A stretch of DNA of 50,869 nt from Saccoglossus kowalevskii. Lineage: Eukaryota > Hemichordata > Enteropneusta > Harrimaniidae. Position 1 is the first letter of the stretch; every line of letters begins with the position of its first letter. A program made the position numbers and the translations under genes. The stretch spans positions 40,146 through 91,014 of the forward strand of contig NW_003122410.1 of assembly GCF_000003605.2 (NCBI RefSeq), in the 5' to 3' direction. The notes beneath the pieces are model-generated. The model worked only from the letters and a program-made list of their open reading frames with translations, ran no database searches and had not been told where the DNA came from. Below are positions 1 to 13,056 of this stretch, one piece after another.

Positions 1-218
1 TATTCACTTGCATCATAAATAGTAGTACTGCACTTGCAAAATACTTAAAAAATACAATTTATAAAACCTAATTGTAATACATATTTTATATATATCCTTT
101 GATTTGTTTGTAATTTTGTAACTTTTGTTGTTTTTGTTTATTTGTGTTTGTTTTTTCTGATCTGTATCCTTACCATACAGCACCCACTGATGGTGCAGTT
201 GTGTAATAAAGTTATTCA

Positions 219-220
<2 letters not shown>

Positions 221-302
<82 letters not shown>
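221..302. repeat. (ATT)n microsatellite
   Basis: About 27 consecutive ATT/TTA triplets. Read on the minus strand in one frame it gives a long run of asparagine inside a 119-codon open frame. That frame has no other protein-like content, so it is treated as a repeat artefact. Confidence 0.97.
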
Positions 303-303
<1 letters not shown>

Positions 304-3300
304 AATAATATATTTAAGTAGAATAGATAAATAAAGAATACTTAAAAATGATCGTGACCAAACCAAATACATTTGTATTAATTACTGTATATTCGGGGTG
401 AAATGATAAATTGTATTAAATTGTAATACAGTTGATCTACATCACCGTCTACATAGAGTTTATTTCTGTTTATAGTTTTAGTTTGTTTACTCAGCTTAGC
501 AACAGTATAGGCGATTCCATTCAATACTTGTCAAGAGGCGAACGAGCTGTGATGGGTGGTGTGAATGTTGAACTTGAGAAATGCCGCATCGTCCATTCAA
601 GTTAAAGGTGAAATCTACGTGTTGATGACGTAACCGATTTTATCGCATTGACGAACACCAGTCTTAATTTGCACACAGTCAGAGGGACTGTGATTTGCAT
701 TTCAAAAAAGGAACATCAATGGTTGACCTTGTGGGTATCTAAGAGCTGAAGAACCGCTAAACGTTTTAGCCCTGAGTGTATCACTGTCTGCGATACCGTG
801 CAGATAGCCAGGTAAGTGACGGACTAAACAGAGTACCGATTCAGAGGAAATGCTTCTACGTTGCCCAGCACGCGCTGCTCCCCGCATACCTCTTGAAGCG
901 TTCATGCCACAGTAAATATCAGTGCAGGCATAACCGCTACGACAGCGACACAGCCTCAGTATGTCTACAGTCTAGCACTGTGGTTTGTATTTGTAGGACA
1001 ATACTGGGAAACGAATATGAAACGCTGCATTCGATTTACATTATACGACCACAGTGTAGGGTCACTGTAGTTGAGAGTTACTAGTCGGATTTAATCATAG
1101 ACCCTCCAGTAGAGGACTGGAGACTGGAGGGTCTATGATTTAATTCAGCAATAGTCCTATATTGTAAAAGCGACCACGGCACAGCCTTTTTTCCCATCAG
1201 CTACTGTTCGTGGAGACTCCTAGACGTGCTAGTGTTTCAGAGAGATCACCACATAATACGTTTTGTATTGTTTCCCTCTATCGACTGAAGCAAGTAGGCA
1301 CATGTTATTATTCCTAGAGCACAACGGTTTAGCCAGGCAAGCAGTATCAGAATGGACATTACCCGTATGTGTACGCTAAGTATAGTCATGGAGGTAAAAA
1401 GAGGAGGAGTCACAGCCAAAATAATCCTCCTAAACTTAAACAAGTTTAATCCCATAATTTCCTTTGTCATATCGTCCTTCGCCCCAGGATCGTCGCCGAC
1501 GCATGATTTACTCTCAAGCGTTGCTGCGCACAGTACACATTCCAAGGTCTTGTTTTACGGTGTCGCAGTAAATGTCAAAGGACATAAAGCATGCGCAGAT
1601 CTTCTATACGTAAAGGAATCGTGTTTGTGAGATCGGGAAAGTTGGAAAATCGGAGAACTTCTTCTTAAGTTTATGTAATTTTTCGTTTTCAGCACATTTT
1701 CCGTTGTATTTTTGAATCAGCAATATGGTAATGTTTTGAAACCTTGCTAGTACTGTTTTTTAGTCCCAAATAAAGCTTGTTTAATGATCTTTGCAATGGT
1801 GCATGGCATGGACCGCACCCGAGGGGGGTGTCACTCTATATTAAAACCTTACACCATGTGCGTTCTTGCTAAAAAAATAATAGCCCCCTAGAGCTGGCAG
1901 CACATTGGCAAACCATACCCCCTATTGCGGACGCAATGTAAATTAAGTACCTCCTAGAGCAGACATATTGAAGAAAAAAACACCCCCTATTTCAGACACA
2001 TATTGAGAACATCCTACCCCATATTGCGAGCATTCTCTGCCGTTTTTTTGCAATCAAGTGGAGTGTGATCAACTCAAACAAGTTACTATGTATGCAACTC
2101 CTGTTGGTGTCATTCGTTGTTTGATGAAGAAAAATGAGACTAGTGACATGATTGTGAATATAATCATTTATTTTATAATTTAATACACAATGCACACGAC
2201 TTTGCCAGTATTCTCATTCCATCAGATATCATTACGCAATTTTATGTTCAGCTCCGAGTGACTTTGGCATGAATACAGGGTAGAAAATCCAGAGAAAAAA
2301 AACAGGAGCTGGATGCAAATGAGACTGAGGCGCGAAAGAAGTTTCGGAAGTGTGGATGACTCTGGGGAATGACTTTCTGTATGCGGCTTATTGTAATCGA
2401 CGAAACGAAACAATAACACACATAATAAAAATTACACTGTAATCAGTGAAAATGAATTTTATACGCACAATATTTACAAAATATTTGCCGAAAATAATAA
2501 TATTTAATACGTATATGGCTCGTTTCGCTAATTACAGATAATCAAAAATCTGTAACCAGAAGTTGGAAGTGGCGGGTAAGTGGGAAAGTTCAGGCGGACG
2601 TTTGTGGCCTAGTCGGGACTATGGGTCCGCCAATTTGGGGCCTAGGGCGGTGTATGAGAGTGGTTGTTGCGAGAGAAGGCCTACGGCGGGCGCAGCAACC
2701 CTGTGAGTTTATTTCTGGGGGCCTATTGCAGACATTAGCATTTTAAAGGGGGCCTATTTGCCTCCCGCGCGGGCCCGCTCTGGAAGGTGAAAAACATCCC
2801 ACTTTCCCGCTAAATTTGGAACGCACTTGGGGTAGTAACAGCATATAGAGTGAACCCCCGGGGGACCGCACCGCGTTGTGCCAGAGACTGAATTTTGAGG
2901 TTCGAAATGACACTTTTTGAAGTTTATATCCCGTGTATGTCCTACTTCCTATGGCAGTGCGTCAATTTTCTTTAAACACAATGTACAAGAAATTCGCTGC
3001 ATTTTTTGTTTTCGAGCAATCGTTTCGATCACAGCATATGCAAAACAATTCTTCGTCTGTAATATGCTCTTCGATTTTGTTTTACGTCTTCTGAACTGAA
3101 GAATATAGCAGTTTCAGCATCGTAGTCAAACTCGTTATCGATCGTCGCCATATTTGTTCATAAGAATTTGACTAGAATTGTCACGAAAATCTCCGAGTGC
3201 TGCCGTACCATCCTGGTACCTTTGATCTAAGCTTGGCTGTGACTCCTTCTCTTTTTACCTCCATGGTATAGTATAGTAGTATAGTACGTTACACCAGTTT

Positions 3301-3790
3301 GTTTGCTTACTAGCATTTATGAAAGAATTTTTCGACTGTGGCGAAATTATTTCAAACAAGCTGCGTATAATTATTCAAATAAAATCAATCGGGAATTTGA
3401 TTCAAATTATGATATAAATAATTCGGTCTAATCGAACAAATATCCATAATTGCTAATTTGCATAATTATGACTAATTATAAGCAGTGAATAAATGTAAAT
3501 TCGGGATTTGTTGATTTCATACGTACTTCCCTCAGTATAAATTAGATTATAAAATTTTACTTTGAGAAACACGTGTGTAATAGTCTTCTCAATAATCGAC
3601 GAATCTTTTCCAAAAAAACGATGAGTGTAAGTTGTCGTTTAAATATACAACTGTTTGGTTGTGTTCGTTTCATTAAACTATTTGTAATCTCTGAATAAAA
3701 TTAATTTTATTGACGGACTACAGCACATACAGAATTGGCGACGTTGTGATCGGCCCCATATACTCATTAACATCATAGAGAGCGATGCTG
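303..3790. other. intergenic, no gene recognised
   Basis: Scattered short open frames occur on both strands, all under about 105 codons, with no recognisable domain and no chain of phased splice sites. One hairpin is listed separately. The stretch around 2560-2880 is richer in G+C than its surroundings but shows no coding signal. Confidence 0.6.
1093..1140. repeat. perfect inverted repeat, 18-bp arms
   Basis: The arms at 1093-1110 and 1123-1140 are exact reverse complements around a 12-nt loop, so the transcript or single strand could form a strong hairpin. No gene is assigned to it. It may be the remnant of a small foldback element. Confidence 0.9.
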
Positions 3791-4013
3791 AATTGTCCGA
3801 GTTACGGACATCGAGTTAAGAAAACATCGAGTTACAAAATTTGAAAGTTAAACAAAACAAAAAATATATGTTGCCCGTAACTCGAAGTTTGGTTAACTGT
3901 TAATTGAACACCGAGTTACAATTTGGGCATGGTTTCACAAAAGTGGGCGTGGTTTCAAAAATATGGGCGTTACTCGATGTTTTCGTAACTCGATGTTTGT
4001 AACTCGAACAATT
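3791..4013. mobile_element. MITE-like element with ~45-bp terminal inverted repeats
   Basis: The left arm (3791-3835) and right arm (3969-4013) are reverse complements with only a few mismatches over about 45 bp. Each arm is itself built of copies of a roughly 10-bp word, CGAGTTAC or its variants, spaced about 15-20 bp apart. The interior is short and non-coding. This is the shape of a non-autonomous DNA transposon or foldback element. It lies about 250 bp upstream of the start codon of the protease-hemocyanin gene. No clear target-site duplication was seen. Confidence 0.75.
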
Positions 4014-4127
4014 GAACATCTCATTCGTTCTTGCATGCGTATCACAGTGGAGTTTCTGACAGAGGTCCACTAAAGACACCTACATACCAATTAAGAAAGA
4101 AGAAATTGAAATGATCATTTAATAATT

Positions 4128-4170
4128 GTGGTAATTCCCGGCTCACCTTGGGTAAGCCCGGAATTACCAC
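4128..4170. repeat. hairpin upstream of the protease-hemocyanin gene
   Basis: The 16-bp arms (4128-4143 and 4155-4170) pair with a single mismatch around an 11-nt loop. It sits about 45 bp 5' of a TATA-like sequence and 90 bp 5' of the proposed start codon. It could be a promoter-proximal structure or simply a foldback remnant. Confidence 0.7.
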
Positions 4171-4214
4171 GTGACCTAACCCACACGCCATCTGTTCATT
4201 TTTACAACACAGGT

Positions 4215-4222
4215 GATATAAA
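4215..4222 (+). promoter_or_regulatory. TATA-like box
   Basis: The sequence GATATAAA lies 37 bp before the proposed start codon at 4259. Position and sequence fit a core promoter with a very short 5' leader. No transcript evidence is available. Confidence 0.35.
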
Positions 4223-4258
4223 CACAGACGTTCCTAGAGTAGTCTCTCTGATAGTTTC

Positions 4259-7200
4259 ATGGCATCTGCGGACATCGCTATGCACGGTACGTGATTTCTT
4301 TTAATCAATATTTGTCTTTGTAATGTCTCTGCATTCTCAACGCTGATTGGCCGAATTAAAAAAAACTATATATCTTGCAAAACAATACTGAAAACACTTT
4401 TTTGGATGTATCTCTCTAACTTATAAATATTGTGTACAATGTTTTTAAATATACTGGCAGGTTTTGACAATTTGAAGAGAAAAAAAATACCCTTGATGAG
4501 ACCCTTTCTTTGCCGAGGTGCTTCACTTCTCCACCCAACTTAAGACACAATATTTTCTCTGATCCTAACTGATATATTTCATCAGCAGTGAGTGGCAGTT
4601 ACCGGGGTGATGAAGTAGACGGTAAGATACATGAAGTACGTATAGATGTAGACTCATTACGGGACTACTCGCCTAATCTTGGTGTCATCAGTGGAGAACA
4701 GACCCAGAATGGTCATGTGGTGGCGCACTTTCAGTCATCTTCCTTGAAGTAAGTATTAGTATCAGTTTCCTAGATTTCCATATTCGGCAGTGTTCCATTC
4801 GTATAGAGCCCGAGGCCGCTATCCCACATTTTTAAACATTGCACCCTTTGATTTTCGATGAACGATGTAGACCATTGCACTGATGAAAAATGCCATGCTA
4901 GCAATATAATATTCTAATCCAATCACAATTCTATTTTGTAAAGCCGTTAGGATGAACGCCACTGTCTAGTAAAAATGCAAACAATATACAAACACCATAA
5001 GCGTTTGATAATCTGCAGAGCGAACGGTCATCAAATAAATGAAAAAAAGTGGTAATAACAAAAGAGGTATTCAAACTTGTTTCCATGGAAACAAGAACTA
5101 CGTAGTTTTCTCATAGTGTTAAGCGGGCATTTCGAATTTCCAAAATGGTTGGCACTAAGGATCATAAGGATTGTCAGAGAGAGACATGTGCTAAACACGC
5201 ATATCCTTAAATGATTAAAACATAGACAATCGCGCCAGCAATGTGAATGGTACATAATTCAATGGTATATAATGATATCGCTTCATATACTGGAAAACGT
5301 CTTCCATGATACTGGTACTCCAAGTTGTGGTTTGCTGTGTGTACGCCCTCTTCAGTTCAGAGATACATTGTACAGGTTTAATTGAACATACCTTACCCTG
5401 GTTATTGTAATTCATATTTACGTTTAATATATATTCTCAGAAAGGAAGAAGAATATACTTATGTTGGTTTTTGTATTGTAATAAACGGAGATGGAGAGAA
5501 AACGCCGAGCAAGTTGACTGTAAGGTTAACTAAACAGTGCATGGAAAGCAGACGTTAATCTGCCCCAGGCAGGCATGGCATTCCAATGTATCAAGTACAG
5601 TGACGTAAGTAACAGTCTCAGAATAATTAAACATTTGTAGACGTGTGGGTGAGGTGAAACACGAAGTTGATCAGTACATACCCACAAATTATTATGAATA
5701 TGGACTCGTAATTCTCGAAACGAGAACGTCATTGAAATTGAACTGTTGATATCAGTTATTTCATAACAATAAATGTTGGCAGTATACATTGTAGGTTTGT
5801 TTAAAGATATTCATTCAGTTTATTCTGGAGTGGAAAATAGTGATTTTTTTGCCCAGTAGACGAAACACATTGAGTGACGTGCCATTTTACATGGGCATTT
5901 AGATATCCATTGTTTTTTTTAATTGTATATATTTACTTGGTTTTAGTTTAAATAAAAATACAAGTACAATGTACATGTATTTAAATGTCTTATATGATTT
6001 ACATGATGGTCACGAGATTTGACTATCGAAATGAGGACCATAGTTGACAGCAAAAACAAAATTTAACAAAAAGTTATACCTCATAACTGCATAACCTGTA
6101 CATTTGCTATGCGTTTCGTATGTCCAGAATTGAAGTTATAATTTAAGAGAATTAAAATAGTTATGCTCTGGTCATTTTTTATACTAGAAAGTAATTTAAA
6201 CTATTTAATAAAATTCTTTAAAAATGCTACTATAAATATTATTACATAGTCTATTAAGTAATGTAGGCATACAGTTCTTTACAGAAATATTTAATGTATA
6301 GTGACTATTAGTCTATTACGTTTCTAAGATCATCTTACCATTGAACTCTACTTAGGCTGAAGCGTCTGCCCTAGACGAAATTCTTGGCCGAAACGTCCGT
6401 CCACCACAAACTCGCCCACCCATCTAGCTACGGTTTCTAACTGAAGTACTGAAGTAAAAAGGTGTCAGTCTCGTAAAGCTAAATGTTGAAGCCCTCCATT
6501 GTTTCAATTCAGTAGCCAAGATAGATGCATGTTATTTCAACTATGATATGGAAAATAATAAAACATATTAAAATTAGAATGAATGAATGAGTAGAAATCG
6601 TATACACTTACATGGTTCCTACAGTTAGACAGCTTGCAGCCGAAAACAGTAAAACAAATCATAAAAACAAACTTCCCAGTGAAATTAATGTAGTATAATT
6701 ATAGTCCAATAATATAATCATACATTAAACAAATTTGATGTTACAACAGGGCTCTATGAAAAGATACGAGCCCCCTAACGCCCTCTATATATTTTCTATC
6801 CCACAGTCTTTTGCAAAATCCAATATGGAATTAACACATTTCTTCCCTATATACAAGTATAAGGACCATCAGTGGGTGGTTGTTCGATTTCGAACAAATA
6901 AATTAGTAAATAATTTCTAGCCTTTTATTCAGGTAATTAACTCCACTGACAAACACCACAAATCATCGAAAGTCGTAGCAAAATAACGCAGTTGAAAAAG
7001 TTTCTCTCATCGTCTGCACACATTGTCATGATTTGCTCTGTTCTCGCGCTGTATCACGTTCTACGATTACGTCAGTTCTATTTTTAGTAATATCTCATAA
7101 TCGTAAAACACGCTATACATAGTAATGCAAAGTACATGCCATATATTAGCCTGGAAAGTAGGCGTACGTGGCGCCCTGGACCCCACCAGCCACCTACGCA

Positions 7201-10200
7201 AACTTTTCAGGCTAGCCATATAAGTATTCAGTCTAATTTCCTTTAATAATTTAAATGTCTGTTCTAGTTTTTTCGTCATATCATGGTGGATATTGATTAC
7301 AGTCTAGACAATTTATTGTTGCCGATATTTGACACGACAAGCCATCCAAATCGATCAGTAGAGCTACCAGAGAGGCAACTATCAGTATTCACACCACTAG
7401 AAGACGCCGGTATCCAGGTTACATTTAACAAGAAGATGACTTCAAAGGTATTATGAGTTGACCATTGTTTTATGAAAGATGAGGGGGTAAATTTTCTGCC
7501 AAATTGTTACTTTGTTGTCTAGATGGTTTTAGACGGACTGTGTCGAGATCCTGCGTCGCTCTTCATCTCTCATTTTCCCAAGTGAATAACAACTTTTTAT
7601 AACAACTTTTTATATCCTATTTTATTTTCCTTTTTTTACTAAACATTTTTTGTAAGAAAAAAGGGAAATATCGTTGATTTGGGGTGCTCGAAATAATCTT
7701 AACTTGAAATCATCATGGTCTCCTCCAAACATGCTTGTTCCATAATTATTTTAACCATTGGTTCTAAAGTAAGTAAACAATTGGCAATTTAAAACTGCGT
7801 GTTTTAAAGAAAATATTTGTTCTACTTTCAGATTGAAGATCCCGATCCTTCAACCCCTTGGACGTTAAGTGAGCTCTATGAAGCTATGTTGTCCCATCAA
7901 GATAAGGACCCAACCACATGGAATGTATGGATACTTTTAGCACCGAAATACCGGGATCCTCGCACAGCGGGTTTAATGTTTGACCGAAAAAATAGGAAAG
8001 GTTTTGCTTTATTCATGGATCACAAGTGGTTCCGAGATATGAACCTGGCTGCAGGGAACGACAAGATAAAGAAAAAGAAAAAAGCAGCTGCAATTCGTAG
8101 ATTTGTACATACATTTGTCCACGAGATGGGGCATACGTTCAATCTACAACATGCCTGGGAAAAAGGAAAACCAGATTCTGTATCCTTCATGAATAGTGAT
8201 TATAGATATGACACAAGAAATGGCGTGGGTTCCTACTTCCGCGAATTCAAATTCATGTTCGATGAAGATGAAATTCGGTTCTTACGTCATGGTCGTCCTG
8301 AATGGGTACAGCCAGGTGTCTCGCCTTTTGGAAGAGATTTACCTGCAAGTAGCCTTCCCGCTGACCCTGATGACAGTGATCAGGTATCTAAACGATTAAC
8401 GCTTACACTCAAGCCCAGCAAAGAATCATACACTCAGATGGAAGTAGTTCGAGTTGAGTTAAAGCTGCAGAATCAGCATAAATACCCTGTGTATGTTGAA
8501 AGTAGTTTAGACCTAAGCCAGGAATGGGTTAGGGTGTTCATAACGTGTCCAGATGGTGGAGTTGTGCAAGCGGACACATTTGCCAATGGAGCCGTGGCTA
8601 ACCATATCAAAGCATTATACCCTGCTGGCTCAGAAGAAGGATCAGATAGAGTCAGTGAAGTTATACCATTGGTTTATGGAAAGGATGGTTTTTACTTCAA
8701 AGAACCGGGAAAATATTATATCAAAGCAATTTATACATTTGGCAGTTATTATGTGGTATCGGTGTTGGCAAGAATAAATATCATACCATTTGCAGGAGAG
8801 AATGCCATTGTGGACGCATTTTTTACTGAGGAAATTGGAGAGTACATTGCCATTGGCGGATCTGGTTCAGTAAGATACAGAAAGGCCAGAGAACTGATCA
8901 ACAGGCTTGCAACATCTGAAGAGCACAAGGTTTGGGCAGGAGAAATTGCAGTAATTGCTAGCGATAATCTATCTCACTCAACAAGAAAATCATTCACAAT
9001 AGACGGTACTGCAGTTAGTGTTAGCAGAGAAGATGGAGATGCTCTAGCTAAAGATGTTATTAAATCAACACAAATCATTGCTGATAATTTCCATATTGAT
9101 GGAACTCAGGCAGACAACATCATGTACCGGAAAACAGTTTTTCTTCGCGCCCAGGCATATTTGAAGTCACACTATAAGGTCAAAGCCCAAAGTGAAGTGA
9201 GGAGATTGATAGCTGATTTAAAATCACGTGGAGTTAAAGATTCTATTATCCAGGAAATGGAGAATGAATGGTTGATATTGCAAGGTGATCATGTTAATCT
9301 TTCATTAGATTCAGATCCCCAACGTAGGGCATTATGGAACATAATAACACCTACAGTAAAAGAGTTGCAACAAAGAGTGAAAGATATTCTCTTCTGGCAA
9401 GCAAATGATGACAGTCAGGAAGAAGATGAATGTGGTATAGCACATGGAAAAGTTTTTTCTGAGTTTGATGATGAACATCTTCAGAAATCTTCTAATGTGA
9501 TTGAGCAAATCTTTCTCAAGGCTGATGAATCATTTGACATAATCGACACCTTAGAATTTGTTGATTCTCTGCAGAAAAGCAGACGTTACAATCGTTATGT
9601 TATCCAGTATGCCTTTGAAATATTTCTCACTCATCATTCCCTTGCTCGTAGTAATAAATTGAAGGTTCCAGAATTTACTGATGCACCATCTGGTATGGAC
9701 ATGTCCACTCATGCAATGGTACCTCCTGTTGGTGAGCCAGAAGAGATATGGATGGATTATTGGAGGCATGATGCTGATTTTGTTGATCATCATCGTCATT
9801 GGCACAGAGTATACAGAGCACGAGGTATTCCTGGTACAGAAGCAGATCATCTGGATCGCCAGGGAGAATTGTTTGTATATATGCATAGACAAATGTTGGC
9901 GAGGTATAATGCGGAGAGAGAGGCATGGGGACTTGAACCTGTGGAACCTTGGGAATTTACAGACGTAGATCCTTTGGGTAGTGATGCTGGAGACGAGTTT
10001 CATAATAGTGACCGGAACTCTGGTATTCGTCCTCGGCCAGCTGGACTAAAGTGGTCCATGCCTGATATTCGACAGTTCCAAGTGTGGACTAACAACATCA
10101 GACGTGCATTCCGAGAAAATATTATTCAACCAAATCAAGGAGCACAGAGTGCTCTACAACAAATTAGACTAGGTGAAAACAATGACCTTGAAAATCCAAG

Positions 10201-12146
10201 TTCTAGCTCAGCGAATTGGGTTGGGCATATTGTCGAAGCCACATCAGGAACATTCTATGATAATTATGGCAGCCTTCACAACAGTGGACATGGTGTTTTT
10301 GGTCAACTTGGCCAACAGTCTGGTTTCAGCACATATATGGCCACAACTGCTCATGCTGTGCGAGATCATATTTTCTTTCGCTGGCATAAATTCATTGATA
10401 ACTTGGTTGAAGAGTATCACCAGACACAGAAAACCGAACTTGGTGTTGACTCGCCACCTGTTGTTATTGAAGAAAACGATATCATAATCAGCACATCAAC
10501 ACATCCTCCAGATGGATTCTCAGACTGGAATGAAAATCACTGGAGTAACAACAACTTTTCATCTGACCTTATAGAAACCACTCTAGATCTACCCCAGCGA
10601 CAATTTGAATGGGGAAAGTTATCTCACAATGCATTCAACTACCATCTACGAATCCGAAGACGTGGTGTCACTGGTCAGGAACTTCGTCTAACATTTAGAA
10701 TTTTTATTTGCCCAGCACAGCATGCTAATGACAGAAGACGGTGGATTGAAATGGATAAGTTCAGATATATTCTTGGTGCCATGGAAACTAACAGCATAAT
10801 CACAAGACAAGACGTGCATTCATCTGTCATTAGAAGATTCCCACAAGACGCTGCAGATGACCTTGAGGTACCACTTGCAAGAACTGTTAGTGGGTTTTGT
10901 GAATGTGGTTGGCCATACAACCTACTGTTACCAAGGGGAAAAGCAGATGGTGAGAAATATCTGATTGCAGTGTTGATATCTGACAACTCAATTGATTCTC
11001 TGAGAATTCGTTCTTCTTGTGGAAGTCTGAGCTACTGTGGAGCACGTGATAACAAATACCCTGATCGTCGGCAAATGGGATATCCTTTTGCAACACCAAT
11101 ATCAGTGAATGGCCAAGAGATGTCTGTCACTGAAACCATTAGCAGCTTGGACAATTTCACGTCATCAGCTTTTGTAATAAAAAACACTGATCGACGCTTT
11201 GGAGATAAAACCCATCATGAACCAACAAGTCATCTATCAGATATTCATACTGATATTGTAGCATGGAGGTCTCGTAGCCAACTAAGTCTACGCATAAGTG
11301 ATGAATTTCGCCTTAGCAGCTGGGACGGACGATTTCGATTATTAATTGATGGCAGACAGATTATAGATACCAATGCATTTGCAGAAACTGGATACATACG
11401 GTTAAGATTACAGGTGAATTGATATTTATATTCAACATATTTCATTGGCTTTTGGAAATATCAAATATATTACAAAAGCAAAATTAGTAATGGGTGAATT
11501 TGGAGAGTCGTTACTGTCTAAGAATACTCATTGTACATTTGTGTTACTGGTGAACTGTTTCTTTTATAATATAGAAAATCAATACCTCCAAGCAATATCA
11601 TATTCGATCAGTTTGATTAGTAACATTGAATAAAAGACAATTAACCATTGAAAGATGGGCTTAGGTATACTTTTTTTGTGATGATGCTATGCAATACAGT
11701 ATATTCAGTACGTTATTTATCTTTACTTAAAGATTTATTATTCTACCATTTTCTCTCTGCAGGGTCGAGGGCAGGGACGTGGTGTTTATGTCATCACAGG
11801 TGTTACCATGGCAACAAGACAAGGCCAGACTCTGAATACTTCTGGGGAAGTATATGAAATCACATTCAATGACGGAGAACCCAGTGCAACCATTCCCGAG
11901 ACTGGTATTCTGACAGACCCGATACAGATGACACTCATTCCACAGTCTGATTACTTTCTGACCTTTACCTTGCAGGCACCCGGAGTGTATCTCGTTGGTA
12001 ATGGCGACACATGTATGTGGAGAATTGCCAACCCTAGAGGGCGTGCACTAGATGAAATGAACTGGGACGTCGATGAGGTCAATGATCAGATTACACATAC
12101 TAGGCGAAACCTTTATGTAGTTGCAAGAATTCTCATAAACAATTAG
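4259..12146 (+). CDS. metzincin-like protease / arthropod-type hemocyanin-phenoloxidase fusion
   Basis: Five exons join in phase: 4259-4286, 4589-4748, 7303-7447, 7832-11413 and 11763-12146, giving 1432 residues and a TAG stop. No signal peptide is visible. Residues ~1-300 look like a zincin: HEMGHTFNLQH at 208-218 gives the HExxHxxxxxH zinc motif, with Asn where metzincins usually have Gly, and SFMN near Met231 resembles a Met-turn. A beta-rich Ig-like stretch follows, with EPGKYYIKAIY. A helical region (~610-750) resembles hemocyanin_N. The type-3 copper centre is complete: CuA H765, H769, H796 (context HHRHWH and GELFVYMH) and CuB H927, H931, H963 (LHNSGH and FFRWH). The C-terminal hemocyanin domain shows GWPYNLLLPRGK and KYPDRRQMGYPF. 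The last exon adds a ~127-residue unassigned tail. Likely activity is phenoloxidase or O2 binding plus proteolysis; this is inference. Exons 1-3 are less certain than exons 4-5. Confidence 0.85.
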
Positions 12147-12422
12147 AAAACAAAACAAGCTGACGTGAAAATATGCAAATGCTTAGGGAGACAACGTTTG
12201 TTTAAATAGAAATGCGTAATCGCTAAATGAAGATGTGTATGTTTTAAAAGCAGTCACACTTACACGGTTCGTATTTTTTCCACTTAAATTGTATACGACA
12301 AATACAAACAAAATTATAGTCAAATCTGACAATATTTTGATTGCTTGACTCCTACATATCTTAATAATTTAAAAAAAAAAACAATAACAGAAGATCGAGC
12401 ATAATTTATAAATTAATTAGCA

Positions 12423-12445
12423 CATGGAACTATAATAGTTCCATG
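12423..12445. repeat. 23-bp palindrome in the 3' spacer
   Basis: The 11-bp arms CATGGAACTAT and ATAGTTCCATG flank a single A. It lies about 280 bp past the stop codon, probably in the 3' UTR or just beyond it. No known regulatory class is recognised. Confidence 0.85.
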
Positions 12446-12652
12446 ATTAGCATAACATATCAAATTGTGTAACATGTATCAGAATCGACCCCTCCACTAT
12501 TTTCCACAATCTAATTGCCATGTTTGTAACATTTTTAAAGAAATTACCAATCTCAGACAGTTTATCAAGTCTGTACTTTGTCTGTAGTTTAAATAGAGAA
12601 CATTTTTTCTCATCACAACACTTAAACTTGACACTTGATTATGTTCGCATGT

Positions 12653-12658
12653 AATAAA
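12653..12658 (+). terminator. candidate poly(A) signal
   Basis: AATAAA lies about 510 bp downstream of the stop of the protease-hemocyanin gene on the same strand. In such AT-rich DNA the hexamer is expected by chance, so this is only a candidate. Confidence 0.3.
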
Positions 12659-13050
12659 TCATGACTTTTTCAAATAAAAAAAAAACGTTTCAAAAAGACA
12701 TTGTAATTTTCTCTCGTTTTGCATAAAGTTGAACTTGATACATGCAAGGAAAAAATATATTCCCGAAATAAGTGAAACTGTGTCAAACATTGAAAGGTGA
12801 TGGTCGTTTCGCGGCACGTGTTCGAATTTCGGGTACATGCGTAGTATGTGTTGGACCCATATCAAACACGACAGCGGCGCGACGACCACCGCCCTTTAAT
12901 GCATATAAATAATTGTTTAGCTTGGCAATATCAATGTGTTCACTACCGACGGCAGTGTGTGAATATGTCAGGCTAGCCATTTCCCGATCATATCACTGTT
13001 TAATTCCGAATGATAATAAATTATTTGAATAAACACGTGACAGTGTTTTG

Positions 13051-13056
13051 TTTATT
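13051..13056 (-). terminator. candidate poly(A) signal of the nucleoside hydrolase
   Basis: AATAAA on the minus strand overlaps the TAA stop codon of the nucleoside hydrolase. A signal this close would give a very short 3' UTR. More AATAAA or ATTAAA-like words follow within 50 bp. Confidence 0.3.

Larger units (their letters stand above)
12147..13050. other. 3' region between converging genes
   Basis: This AT-rich spacer separates the stop codons of the protease-hemocyanin gene (+) and the nucleoside hydrolase (-). It contains a 23-bp palindrome and a poly(A)-signal candidate. A 65-codon minus-strand frame (12783-12980) has mixed composition but no recognisable domain or splice partners. Confidence 0.5.

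Noticed and set aside
13-372. 119-codon minus-strand frame with long Asn run
   Set aside because: Produced by the (ATT)n microsatellite; no domain or splice context.
776-1084. 102-codon plus-strand frame, overlapped by a 67-codon minus-strand frame
   Set aside because: No recognisable family, no splice partners, and composition like surrounding intergenic DNA.
9551-10003. 150-codon minus-strand frame and other frames within 7.8-11.4 kb
   Set aside because: Shadows of the long coding exon on the plus strand, whose copper-site motifs are unmistakable.
12783-12980. 65-codon minus-strand frame starting MASLTYSHTAVGSEH
   Set aside because: Composition is mildly protein-like, but there is no family match by eye and no phased splice site; left unannotated.
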